From Pseudoluteimonas sp047602125 (GTDB lineage: Bacteria; Pseudomonadota; Gammaproteobacteria; Xanthomonadales; Xanthomonadaceae), in NCBI GenBank assembly GCA_047602125.1, contig JASGIB010000001.1, positions 310,001-374,000 on the forward strand: a stretch of 64,000 nt of DNA, written 5' to 3'. This document shows, piece after piece, positions 1 to 7,792 of this stretch. Numbering within the stretch: the first letter of the stretch is position 1; each line of letters starts with the position of its first letter. The translations under genes and the position numbers were made by a program. Below the pieces are notes generated by a model. The model saw nothing but the letters and a program-made list of their open reading frames with translations. It was not told the origin of the DNA and ran no database searches.

Positions 1-914
1 TTGGGGCGCAGGCCGGCGTCGGCGTCGAGCTGGCCCAGCCCCAGCGCCCGCCCGCGCTGGTCGAGGATGGCGACCTCGCCGGCCGGGCCGTGGATCCGCG
101 CCACCACCTGCCCCTGCCCCAGCCGCGCGGCCTGGGCCGGGGCGACCACGACCTCGGGCCAGGCCACCATGCCGCTCTCGATCGGCAGCAGGCAGGCGTC
201 CAGCGCGTGCTGGCCGCCGCGACCGGCCAGTTCCTGCAGGGCCTCGATCGTCCACATCTTCGGATCGCGGAAGGGATCCACCCACAGCCGGCGCAGTTCG
301 GCCACGTGCGCGCCGCAGCCCAGCGCCTCGCCGAGGTCGCGGACCAGGCTGCGCACGTAGGTGCCTGAACCGCATTCCACGTGCAGGCGCAGCAGCGGTT
401 CGCCGCCGTCGAGCAGGTCGGCCGCCGATTGCAGTTCGAACGCGTGCACGTCGACCGTGCGTTCCTCGACTTCGATGGTTTTGCCGCGCCGCGCCTTGGC
501 GTACAGCGGTTCGCCGCCGCGCTTGAGCGCCGAATACACCGGCGGACGTTGCTGGATGCGACCGACGAAACCGCGCAGCGCCGCGTCGATGTCGTCGATG
601 GTGAGCGCCGGCACCGGGCGTTCGCGCAGCGGCTGCCCTTCCGCGTCGTCGGTATCGGTGACGATGCCAAGGCGGGCCACGGTGTCGTAGGCCTTGCGCG
701 CGCCGAGCAGTCCGCCGGCGATCTTGGTCGCTTCACCGAAGCACACCGGCAGCAGGCCGGTGGCGAGTGGATCGAGGCTGCCGGTATGGCCGGCCTTCTG
801 CGCTTCGAACAGGTGGCGCACGCGCTGCAAGGCCTGGTTCGACGAGAGCCCGCGCGGCTTGTCGAGCAGCAGGATGCCATCGAGCTTGCGGAAGCTTTTG
901 CGCGGTTTGCTCAC
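1..914 (-). CDS. truB: tRNA pseudouridine-55 synthase TruB (3' end cut by window edge)
   Basis: Makes pseudouridine 55 in the T-loop of tRNAs. The product begins MSKPRKSFRKLDGILLLDKP and contains the family motif GHTGSLDPLATG with the catalytic Asp at residue 48. A C-terminal PUA-like part follows. About 304 codons are inside the window, so only a few residues are missing. The start is a GTG at 914-912; no better start lies upstream. A TACAAT hexamer at 927-922 sits just eight bases before it, so the message may be leaderless. It would normally follow rbfA directly, but two opposite-strand genes separate them here. Confidence 0.95.
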   Translation of the reverse strand, partial: MSKPRKSFRKLDGILLLDKPRGLSSNQALQRVRHLFEAQKAGHTGSLDPLATGLLPVCFGEATKIAGGLLGARKAYDTVARLGIVTDTDDAEGQPLRERPVPALTIDDIDAALRGFVGRIQQRPPVYSALKRGGEPLYAKARRGKTIEVEERTVDVHAFELQSAADLLDGGEPLLRLHVECGSGTYVRSLVRDLGEALGCGAHVAELRRLWVDPFRDPKMWTIEALQELAGRGGQHALDACLLPIESGMVAWPEVVVAPAQAARLGQGQVVARIHGPAGEVAILDQRGRALGLGQLDADAGLRP

Positions 915-921
915 GGCGGCG

Positions 922-927
922 ATTGTA
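922..927 (-). promoter_or_regulatory. Possible -10 element for truB
   Basis: TACAAT on the minus strand matches the sigma-70 -10 consensus at five of six bases. It lies eight bases before the truB GTG, which would place the transcript start at or next to the start codon. No convincing -35 hexamer is present. truB is cut off from its usual operon, so it needs some promoter of its own. Confidence 0.3.
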
Positions 928-996
928 GGGCAAGGCCGCCGCGCCGACGCCGCGACGCATTACCCTGCGCGGGACGCACGCCCCGGAACGACCACG

Positions 997-1368
997 ATGC
1001 CCGATCCGCATGCCGGCGCGACGCGCTGGACCCTCGACGCGACACTCGCGTCTCTGCCGCTGCCCGCCACCGCGAAATGGCCGAACGGCGTGTTCGACAT
1101 GCGCGTATTCGCGAACGGCGATGCCAGCCTCTCGCTGTTCGCGCCGCGCGGCGAGGATTTCCAGACCGCGCACGCGCAGGACGAGTTCTACCTCGTCGCC
1201 AGCGGCCACGCCGAATTGCACGTGCGCGATGCCGACGGCAGCGTGCGCGTATTGCCCGCGCGCACCGGCGACGCGCTGCACGTCGCCGCCGGCGTCGAAC
1301 ACCGCTTCCACGCGATCTCGGGCGATTTCGCCGCTTGGGTCGTGTTCTTCCCGCAGGAGTCGGCATGA
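997..1368 (+). CDS. Small cupin-domain protein
   Basis: A 123-residue single-domain cupin of unknown substrate. The central part has the two cupin half-motifs: a stretch around DEFYLVASGHAELHV, then a glycine-rich turn and GDALHVAAGVEHRF, whose histidines would be metal ligands. There is no signal peptide, so it is probably cytosolic. The ATG at 997 is chosen because the open frame further upstream is antisense to truB. Its stop overlaps the next gene by ATGA, so the two are probably co-translated. The pair lies in opposite orientation inside the rbfA-truB interval. Confidence 0.8.
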   Translation: MPDPHAGATRWTLDATLASLPLPATAKWPNGVFDMRVFANGDASLSLFAPRGEDFQTAHAQDEFYLVASGHAELHVRDADGSVRVLPARTGDALHVAAGVEHRFHAISGDFAAWVVFFPQESA

Positions 1369-1824
1369 ACGCCATTCACCATCTTTTCGCCGCGGCCACG
1401 CTGTGCGCGACGACGTTCGTCGCCGGCGCCGCCAACGGCGACCCGCATGCGGTGCTGCCTGCCGACCTGCGCCAGGCCGCCGCGGATTTCGACCGCGCGC
1501 AGCTGCACAGCGACACCGCCGAACTGCAGCGACTGCTCGCCGACGACTACGTGCTCTACAACAGCCAGGGCAAGGTCGAGAACAAGATCGATTTCATCCG
1601 CGACTACGCCGGCATGAAGCTGCAGCCGTTCGTGGTGGAAGACGAAACCATCCGCGTCTTCGGCGACGCCGCGTTGCTGGCGGGCGTGGCGACGTTGAGC
1701 GGCACCGACGTCGCGTCGGGCGAGGCCTTCTCGGTGCGGCTGCGCTTCGCCGACGTCTCGGCGCAAGCGCGACGGCCGCTGGCAGGTGGCGTTCACCCAG
1801 GCGACGCGCGCGGCATCGCCATGA
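1365..1824 (+). pseudogene. DUF4440/NTF2-like secreted protein with a late frameshift
   Basis: The N-terminus MNAIHHLFAAATLCATTFVAGA is a signal peptide. It is followed by an NTF2/SnoaL-like body with the typical DYVLYNSQGKVENKIDFI segment. Near base 1759 the frame changes. With one base removed there, translation continues as WRKRDGRWQVAFTQ, the standard end of DUF4440 proteins, and stops at the TGA at 1822-1824. Without that correction the frame runs on antisense into rbfA. The intact product would be about 152 residues with no known reaction. The extra base could be a true mutation or an assembly error. Confidence 0.7.
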
Positions 1825-1830
1825 GCCGGA

Positions 1831-2184
1831 TCAGTCGGCGGGGCCGAGGTCGCGCAGCAGGTTGTCGATGCGTTCGCCGCGATCGACCGAATCGTCGTAC
1901 TGGAAATGCAGTTCCGGCACGTGGCGCATCTTCACCGCGCGGGCGAGGCGGAAGCGGATCTCGCCGGCGTTCGCCTTGAGCCCCTTGAGCGCCTCGTCGG
2001 CGCGCTCGGCCTGCAAGGCGGTCACGAACACCTTGGCGTGTGCGAGGTCGCGCGTGACCTCGACGTCGGAGACGCTGACCGACGGCAGGCCGTGCTCGGC
2101 CACCGCCTCGCGCACCAGCGTGCCCAGCTCGCGGCGGAGCTGGGCGGAGATGCGGTCGGTGCGGTGGAAGGACTTCTGCGCCAT
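1831..2184 (-). CDS. rbfA: 30S ribosome-binding factor RbfA
   Basis: Assembly factor for the 30S subunit that acts on 16S rRNA 5' end maturation. The 117-residue product starts MAQKSFHRTDRISAQLRREL and has the KH-like core, including VSVSDVEVTRDLAHAKVFVT and the helical ...AGEIRFRLARAVKMRHVPEL stretch. Length is normal for the family. The ATG at 2184 lies just after the infB stop (2190), so it is the next gene of the nusA-infB operon. Only six bases separate its stop from the stop of the convergent DUF4440 gene. Confidence 0.95.
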   Translation of the reverse strand: MAQKSFHRTDRISAQLRRELGTLVREAVAEHGLPSVSVSDVEVTRDLAHAKVFVTALQAERADEALKGLKANAGEIRFRLARAVKMRHVPELHFQYDDSVDRGERIDNLLRDLGPAD

Positions 2185-2189
2185 CGCGG

Positions 2190-4793
2190 TTACAGCGTGC
2201 GCTGGACCTCGATGCGCTCGAAGCACTCGATCTGGTCGCCCGGCTGCACGTCGTTGTAGGCCTTGACGCCGATGCCGCACTCGGTGCCTTCGCGCACTTC
2301 GTCGACGTTTTCCTTGAAGCGGCGCAGCGATTCCAGTTCGCCCTCGAAGACCACCACGCTGTCGCGAAGCACGCGGATCGGCTTGCTGCGCTTGACCACG
2401 CCCTCGACCACCATGCAGCCGGCGACCGCGCCGAACTTGGAACTGCGGAACACGTCGCGCACCTCGGCGGTGCCGATGATCTCCTCGCGGATCTCCTTGC
2501 CGAGCACGTTCGACGCGACCTGCTTCACCTGGTCGATGACGTCGTAGATGATCGAGAAGTAGCGCAGGTCGAGGCCGTTGGCCTCGATCACCTTGCGCGC
2601 GGACGCGTCGGCGCGGACGTTGAAGCCGATGATCGTCGCCTTGGCGGTGGCCGCGGCGTTGGCGTCGGATTCGGTGATACCACCCACGCCGGAGACGATG
2701 ACATTGATGCGGATCTGGTCGTTCGACAACCCGACCAGCGCCTCGCGCAGCGCCTGCACCGAACCCTGCACGTCGGCCTTGACCACCAGGTTCAGCGACT
2801 GCTGCGCGGCGCCCTCGCCCATCTGCGCCATGATGTCTTCCATGCGGTTGCCCGCCTTGGCGACCAGGCGCGATTCGCGGCGCTTGGCGTCGCGCTGCTG
2901 CGCCACTTCCTTGGCCAGGCGCTCGTCCGCGACCACGACGAAGTCGTCGCCGGCGTCGGGCACGCCCGACAGGCCGAGCAACTGCACCGGGATCGACGGA
3001 CCGGCATCCTCGACCTGCTGGCCGTTCTCGTCGAACAGCGCGCGCACGCGCCCGTACTGGATGCCGCAGACCAGGTAGTCGCCGCGGCGCAGCGTGCCCT
3101 GCTGCACCAGCACGGTCGCCACCGGGCCGCGGCCCTTGTCGAGCGCGGATTCGATCACCACGCCGGCGGCGCGGCCGTCGACGACCGCCTTCAGTTCCAG
3201 CACCTCGGCCTGCAGGTTGATCGCGTCGAGCAGGTTGTCCACGCCCTGCCCGGTCTTCGCGGACAGTTCGACCATCTGCGTGTCGCCGCCGAATTCCTCG
3301 GCGACGACGTCCTGCGCGAGCAGTTCGTTCTTGACCCGCGACGGATCGGCGTCGGACTTGTCGATCTTGTTGATCGCGACGATCAGCGGCACGCCGGCCG
3401 CCTTGGCGTGCTGCACCGCCTCGACCGTCTGCGGCATCACGCCGTCGTCGGCTGCGACCACCAGCACCACGATGTCGGTGAGCTTCGCGCCGCGCGCGCG
3501 CATCTGGGTGAACGCGGCGTGGCCCGGGGTATCGAGGAAGCTGATCGTGCCCTTCGGCGTCTCGACGTGGTACGCGCCGATGTGCTGGGTGATGCCGCCG
3601 GCTTCGCCGGAAGCGACCTTGGTGCTGCGGATGTAATCGAGCAGCGAAGTCTTGCCGTGGTCGACGTGGCCCATGATGGTGACCACCGGCGGGCGCGCAT
3701 CGGCATTGCCCTGCACTTCCCCGGCCAGCGCCAGCAGTTCGCTCTCGGCGTCGTTGTCGGTCGCGCGCACCGCGCTGTGGCCGAGTTCCTCGGTCACCAG
3801 CACCGCGGTGTCGTGGTCGATGCTCTGGGTGATGGTCGCCATCACGCCCATCTTGAACAGCGCCTTGACCACGTCGCCGCCCTTGAGCGCGAGCTTCGAA
3901 GCGAGGTCGGCGACGGTGATGGTCTCGCCGATCGCCACTTCGCGCACGATCGGCGCAGTCGGGCGGTTGAAGCCGGTGCCAGTGCGGCTCTGGTCGACCT
4001 GGCGCCGCGCCCTCGGCTTGCCGCGCGCGCTGCTGGTGCGGCGCGCGCGTTCGGCCGCGGACAGGTGCAACTGCCCGGCGAAACGCGCGGTGTTGTCGTC
4101 GTCCTCGACCCCGGCGACCATCACGTGCGAACCGCGGTTGCCCTTGTGCTTCGGGCCGAGGCGGTCGTCGCTGCGCGGCGCAGCCGGCTTCGGGTAGCCA
4201 TGTCCGTGCGTGTGGTGGCCGGCGGCCTTGCGCACGCCACCTTCCTCGTCGGCGCCCGCCGCCGCCGCGGCGAGTTCGGCCTCGGCGCGCAAGCGCGCGG
4301 CCTCTTCCTCGGCGCGGCGCAGTTGTTCGGCGACGTCTTCCGCGTGCTTGCGATCCTGCTCGGCGAGGCGTTGCTGTTCGCTGAGGTTGCGCTGCTTCGA
4401 TTCCTCGAGCTTGCGCAGGATCTCCGCGCGCTCGTCGTCCACCGGCGCACCGGACCGCGCGGGCTCGGCCGCGGTCGTCGACTTGACCAGGGTGACGCGC
4501 TTGCGCACGACCACGTCCACGGTCTGCTTGTTCTTGCCGCCACCGACGGTCAACTCCTGCTTGCGGCTGCGGTTGAGCGTGATCTTCTTCGGCGCCGCGG
4601 TTTCCTCGGCGGCGGTTTCCGCCTTGCCGTGCGAACGCTTGAGGAAGCCGAGCAGTTTCAGCTTCTCGGCGCTGGTCACGACCTGGTCGGGACCGCTGAA
4701 GGACATGCCGGCCTCGGCCAGCTGTTCCAGCAGTTTGTCGACCGGCGTGTTGACCAGTTCGGCGAGCTTGCGGATCGTGGTTTGCTGCGACAT
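2190..4793 (-). CDS. infB: Translation initiation factor IF-2
   Basis: GTPase that brings initiator tRNA to the 30S subunit. The 867-residue protein starts MSQQTTIRKLAEL with an IF2_N domain (about 1-52). A charged Ala/Glu/Arg-rich helical linker and a second IF2_N segment follow, then the GTPase domain. That domain shows GHVDHGKT (about 373-380), DTPGH (about 420) and NKID (about 473). Beta-barrel and C-terminal tRNA-binding domains complete the protein. The ATG at 4793 is preferred over upstream in-frame codons that lie inside the repeat-like spacer. The middle linker contains a His-rich patch (HHTHGHGYP). Confidence 0.97.
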   Translation of the reverse strand: MSQQTTIRKLAELVNTPVDKLLEQLAEAGMSFSGPDQVVTSAEKLKLLGFLKRSHGKAETAAEETAAPKKITLNRSRKQELTVGGGKNKQTVDVVVRKRVTLVKSTTAAEPARSGAPVDDERAEILRKLEESKQRNLSEQQRLAEQDRKHAEDVAEQLRRAEEEAARLRAEAELAAAAAGADEEGGVRKAAGHHTHGHGYPKPAAPRSDDRLGPKHKGNRGSHVMVAGVEDDDNTARFAGQLHLSAAERARRTSSARGKPRARRQVDQSRTGTGFNRPTAPIVREVAIGETITVADLASKLALKGGDVVKALFKMGVMATITQSIDHDTAVLVTEELGHSAVRATDNDAESELLALAGEVQGNADARPPVVTIMGHVDHGKTSLLDYIRSTKVASGEAGGITQHIGAYHVETPKGTISFLDTPGHAAFTQMRARGAKLTDIVVLVVAADDGVMPQTVEAVQHAKAAGVPLIVAINKIDKSDADPSRVKNELLAQDVVAEEFGGDTQMVELSAKTGQGVDNLLDAINLQAEVLELKAVVDGRAAGVVIESALDKGRGPVATVLVQQGTLRRGDYLVCGIQYGRVRALFDENGQQVEDAGPSIPVQLLGLSGVPDAGDDFVVVADERLAKEVAQQRDAKRRESRLVAKAGNRMEDIMAQMGEGAAQQSLNLVVKADVQGSVQALREALVGLSNDQIRINVIVSGVGGITESDANAAATAKATIIGFNVRADASARKVIEANGLDLRYFSIIYDVIDQVKQVASNVLGKEIREEIIGTAEVRDVFRSSKFGAVAGCMVVEGVVKRSKPIRVLRDSVVVFEGELESLRRFKENVDEVREGTECGIGVKAYNDVQPGDQIECFERIEVQRTL

Positions 4794-4820
4794 TCGGTTT
4801 CCGTTTCCTGTGGGTCCATT

Positions 4821-4891
4821 GTAGGGCGGGTTCGAACCCGCCACCCCTGCGATCCCGCCGGCGATGCTCGGCGGGCCGGGGCCCGCCCTAC
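4821..4891. repeat. REP-like compound palindrome between nusA and infB
   Basis: The ten-base arms at 4821-4830 (gtagggcggg) and 4882-4891 are perfect inverted repeats and enclose two further hairpins. One is the perfect 18-base palindrome at 4825-4842. The other has CCCGCCG/CGGCGGG arms at 4854-4860 and 4870-4876. It is the only notable content of the 143-base spacer between nusA and infB. Such nested G+C-rich hairpins are typical of dispersed intergenic repeats in this bacterial group; copy number cannot be judged here. Confidence 0.6.
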
Positions 4892-4936
4892 GTCGCGGCG
4901 CTCACGCCTCCCGCTCGAGGCGCGCCTGCGCGATGC

Positions 4937-6448
4937 TCACGCGTCGCGCTCCAAACGGGCGATTTCCTCGGCGCGCGCGGCCAGGATCAACGCGGCGGCG
5001 CGCGTTTCGTCCAGGCCCTCGATGCCGAACTCGGCCACTTCGTCCGCACCCAGGTCGGAGAGTTCCTCGCTGGTGCGCACGCCATTCGCGGCCAGCGCGT
5101 AGGCGGTCTCGTCGTCCATGCCCTCGAGCGCGAGCAGGTCCTCGGCCGGCGCGTTCTCGTCCAGTTCCTCCTCGACCGCGAGCGCGTCGTTGAGCAGCGC
5201 ATCGCGGGCGCGCGAGCGCAGCTCCTCGACGATGTCCTCGTCGAAGCCCTCGACCGCCAGCAGTTCGCCGACCGGCACGTAGGCGATTTCCTCGACCGTG
5301 CTGAAGCCCTCGGCGACCAGGATGCCGGCGATTTCCTCGTCGACCTCGAGTTTCTCCATGAACAGCGCGCGCGCCTTGAGCTGCTCGGCCTCGCTCTTGG
5401 CCTGCACCTGGTCGGCGGTCATCACGTTGAGCTGCCAGCCGGTGAGGCGGCTGGCGAGGCGCACGTTCTGGCCGCCCTTGCCGATCGCCTTGGCGAGCTG
5501 TTCCTCGGCGACGGCGAGGTCCATCGAATGCTTGTCCTCGTCGACGACGATCGACTGCACCTCGGCCGGCGCCATCGCGTTGATCACGAACTGCGCCGGG
5601 TTGTCGCTCCACAGGATGATGTCGACGCGCTCGCCGTTGAGCTCGTTCGACACCGCTTGCACGCGCGAGCCGCGCATGCCGATGCAGGCGCCGATCGGGT
5701 CGGTGCGGTTGTCGTGCGCGAGCACCGCGATCTTGGCGCGATCGCCCGGGTCGCGCGCGCAGGCCATGATCGACACCAGGCCCTGGCCGACTTCCGGCAC
5801 TTCGAGCTTGAACAGTTCCATCATGAATTCCGGGGCGGCGCGGCTGATGAACAACTGCGGGCCGCGCGGTTCGGAACGCACGTCGAACAGATAGCCGCGG
5901 ACGCGATCGCCGGCGCGCAGCACGTCGCGCGGGATGCCCTTGTCCTTGGGGATGAAGCCTTCGGCGTTGCCGCCGAGGTCGACGTAGATGTTGCCGCGCT
6001 CGGCGCGCTTGACCGCGCCGGTGATCAGCTCGCCGACGCGATCCTTCCACGCATCGACGACCTGCTGGCGCTCGGCCTCGCGCACGCGCTGCACGATCAC
6101 CTGCTTCGCGGCCTGCGCGGCGATGCGGCCGAAGTCCGGGTTCTCGATGCCTTCCTCGATGAAGTCGCCGACCTCAACGTCCTCGCTCTCGTCGAGCGCG
6201 TCCATCAGGCGGATCTGCCGGTCCGGCGATTCCATCACCACGTCGTCGGCGACCACTTCCCAGCGGCGGAAGGTTTCGTAGCTGCCGTCCTTGGGATCGA
6301 TGGCGACGCGCACCAGCACGTCCTGTTCGGGATAGCGCTTCTTCGCGGCCGAGGCCAGCGCGGCCTCGATGGCCTCGAGGATGACCGATTCCGGCACGCC
6401 CTTTTCGGCCGCGACCGCATCGACGACGAGGAGAAGTTCCTTGCTCAT
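4937..6448 (-). CDS. nusA: Transcription termination/antitermination factor NusA
   Basis: RNA polymerase-bound elongation factor that modulates pausing, termination and antitermination. The 503-residue protein starts MSKELLLVVDAVAAEKGVPE and has the N-terminal polymerase-binding domain. An S1 domain (about 135-200), two KH domains with AIGKGGQNVRLASRLTGW, and two acidic C-terminal AR repeats rich in Leu/Glu/Asp follow. Length fits the gammaproteobacterial form with the C-terminal repeats. It lies between rimP (gap of five bases) and infB, in the classical operon order. Confidence 0.97.
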   Translation of the reverse strand: MSKELLLVVDAVAAEKGVPESVILEAIEAALASAAKKRYPEQDVLVRVAIDPKDGSYETFRRWEVVADDVVMESPDRQIRLMDALDESEDVEVGDFIEEGIENPDFGRIAAQAAKQVIVQRVREAERQQVVDAWKDRVGELITGAVKRAERGNIYVDLGGNAEGFIPKDKGIPRDVLRAGDRVRGYLFDVRSEPRGPQLFISRAAPEFMMELFKLEVPEVGQGLVSIMACARDPGDRAKIAVLAHDNRTDPIGACIGMRGSRVQAVSNELNGERVDIILWSDNPAQFVINAMAPAEVQSIVVDEDKHSMDLAVAEEQLAKAIGKGGQNVRLASRLTGWQLNVMTADQVQAKSEAEQLKARALFMEKLEVDEEIAGILVAEGFSTVEEIAYVPVGELLAVEGFDEDIVEELRSRARDALLNDALAVEEELDENAPAEDLLALEGMDDETAYALAANGVRTSEELSDLGADEVAEFGIEGLDETRAAALILAARAEEIARLERDA

Positions 6449-6453
6449 TTCCG

Positions 6454-7062
6454 TTACTCCGCAGGCGGCGCTTTCGCCGCCGACTTGTTGTTGGTGTTCT
6501 TGTTCGCGGGTTTTCCGCCCGCGGGTTTCTTGTGCTTGCCCGGCCGCGCGTCGCGCCCGGATTTGTCCACCGCCGGCGCCAGGCCCAGCGCGGTCCAGTC
6601 CGGCACCAGCTTCGCCTTGTCGATGTTGTCGACCGCGACGACCAGTTCCCTGCCGTCGACGTCGAACGCGACGTCGTCGCCGTCGACGCGCAGGATCGTT
6701 CCCTGCAACCGGCGGCGCCCGTCCTGCGGCAGCTTCAGCGCGACCTTGGCGGTTTCGCCGGCGAAGCGCGCGAACTGCGCGGCGTCGAACAGCGGGCGTT
6801 CCAGCCCCGGCGACGAGACTTCCAGCGTGTAATGGCCGCTGATCGGATCGGCGACGTCGAGTTGCGCCGAGACTTCGCGGCTCGCGCGTTCGCAATCCTC
6901 GATGCCGACGTTGCGCTCGGCGGCTTCGCCTTCGGGCACGTCGATGTACACGCGCAGCACCGCGCCGCCCGGCGCGGGCAGGTATTCGGCGCCGAGCAGC
7001 TCGAGCCCGAGGGCCCGCACCGTCGGCGCCAGCAACGCAGCGATTTCGCCTGCCTTGTCCAT
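6454..7062 (-). CDS. rimP: Ribosome maturation factor RimP
   Basis: Needed for 30S subunit maturation. The product is 202 residues and begins MDKAGEIAALLAPTVRALG. It has the conserved VYIDVPEGEAAERNVGIEDCE region and the EVSSPGLERPL motif, then the Sm-like C-terminal domain. Residues after about 165 form a Lys/Ala/Asn-rich tail that makes this version longer than the usual 150-160 residues. It is the first protein gene after initiator tRNA-Met, the metY-rimP-nusA-infB arrangement of Gammaproteobacteria. Confidence 0.95.
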   Translation of the reverse strand: MDKAGEIAALLAPTVRALGLELLGAEYLPAPGGAVLRVYIDVPEGEAAERNVGIEDCERASREVSAQLDVADPISGHYTLEVSSPGLERPLFDAAQFARFAGETAKVALKLPQDGRRRLQGTILRVDGDDVAFDVDGRELVVAVDNIDKAKLVPDWTALGLAPAVDKSGRDARPGKHKKPAGGKPANKNTNNKSAAKAPPAE

Positions 7063-7092
7063 CGATGTGCGAACGAAACTCCAGGAACGACA

Positions 7093-7111
7093 AAGGGCCC
7101 GTTGGGCCCTT
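7093..7111 (-). terminator. Hairpin between initiator tRNA and rimP
   Basis: A perfect eight-base stem (AAGGGCCC/GGGCCCTT) with a three-base loop, followed on the minus strand only by TTTG. The T-run is too short for a strong intrinsic terminator. It may act as a partial terminator, or protect or define the 3' end of the processed tRNA, while letting some transcription into rimP. Confidence 0.45.
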
Positions 7112-7205
7112 GTCCGATGACGCTGGATGCGAAACCCGGGAACAGCGGATTTCGCGAGCCCACTCCTGCGATCAACCCGTCCAGGCGTTCAACGCAGGTG
7201 AAACG

Positions 7206-7282
7206 TGGTAGCGGGGGCAGGATTTGAACCTGCGACCTTCGGGTTATGAGCCCGACGAGCTGCCAGACTGCTCCACCCCGCA
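7206..7282 (-). tRNA. Initiator tRNA-fMet (anticodon CAT), metY-type position
   Basis: A complete 77-base cloverleaf including an encoded CCA end. The anticodon stem is TCGGG/CCCGA with loop CTCATAA, giving CAT and the three stacked G-C pairs that mark initiator tRNAs. The acceptor stem starts TGCGGGG and ends CCCCGCT-A-CCA, so positions 1 and 72 are both U and unpaired. That is the mismatch state required of an initiator, but with a different base pair from the E. coli C1/A72. It heads the rimP-nusA-infB operon. Confidence 0.97.
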
Positions 7283-7295
7283 GCAGAGACGCGGG

Positions 7296-7324
7296 ATTAT
7301 GCGGATCGGCTCCCTTTCGCGCAA
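7296..7324 (-). promoter_or_regulatory. Sigma-70 promoter of the initiator tRNA/rimP-nusA-infB operon
   Basis: On the minus strand TTGCGC (7324-7319) and CATAAT (7301-7296) are separated by exactly 17 bases. The -10 matches consensus at five of six positions. The bases after it (CCCGCGT) form a G+C-rich discriminator of the kind found at stringently controlled stable-RNA promoters. The tRNA begins 13 bases after the -10. Confidence 0.7.
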
Positions 7325-7352
7325 GCCCGCGCACGAAAACAAGCGGCTTCGT

Positions 7353-7754
7353 TCAGGGGTCGATCGCCGGTGGCGTGTTGTCGTGGCAATAGCCCACGCG
7401 CGCGGAATAGGCCGCATCCGCCGGCATTTCGTGGAACTTGGCCACGAGCCCGGCAACCATCCCGGCGTTCAGTTCGCTGGCCGGCGTGCCGGTCAGATGC
7501 GAGGCCCAGCGCACCCAGTACGCCGACGACAGGTTCAATTCCTGCGCCAGCCCGTTCGGATCGTCGCCCTTGGCGTCGAGCACGCGTTGCAGGCCGTCCT
7601 GGGTAAGCGCCGCGCAGACGACAGCGAGCGATTTCGGATCCGACGGCAGGTCCACGCCCGCGGGATCCGTTTTCGGCGTCCATTCCCGCGCGCCGGTTTC
7701 CTGCGCGTTCGCCGCCTGCGCCAGCAACAGCGTGGACAGAAGCAATCCGATCAT
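7353..7754 (-). CDS. Small secreted protein of unknown function
   Basis: Not recognised. The 133-residue product has a clear signal peptide (MIGLLLSTLLLAQAANAQE). The mature part is about 114 residues, with two cysteines (in SLAVVCAALT and RVGYCHDN) that could form a disulfide in the periplasm. A strong ribosome-binding site, GGGGGAGG, precedes the ATG at 7754. It lies 38 bases after nuoN on the same strand and may be read at the end of the nuo operon, although it is not part of complex I. The next feature downstream is the promoter of the initiator tRNA. Confidence 0.75.
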   Translation of the reverse strand: MIGLLLSTLLLAQAANAQETGAREWTPKTDPAGVDLPSDPKSLAVVCAALTQDGLQRVLDAKGDDPNGLAQELNLSSAYWVRWASHLTGTPASELNAGMVAGLVAKFHEMPADAAYSARVGYCHDNTPPAIDP

Positions 7755-7792
7755 GGCCCCTCCCCCGTGGGCTTCCGAGACGTTCGATCCGC

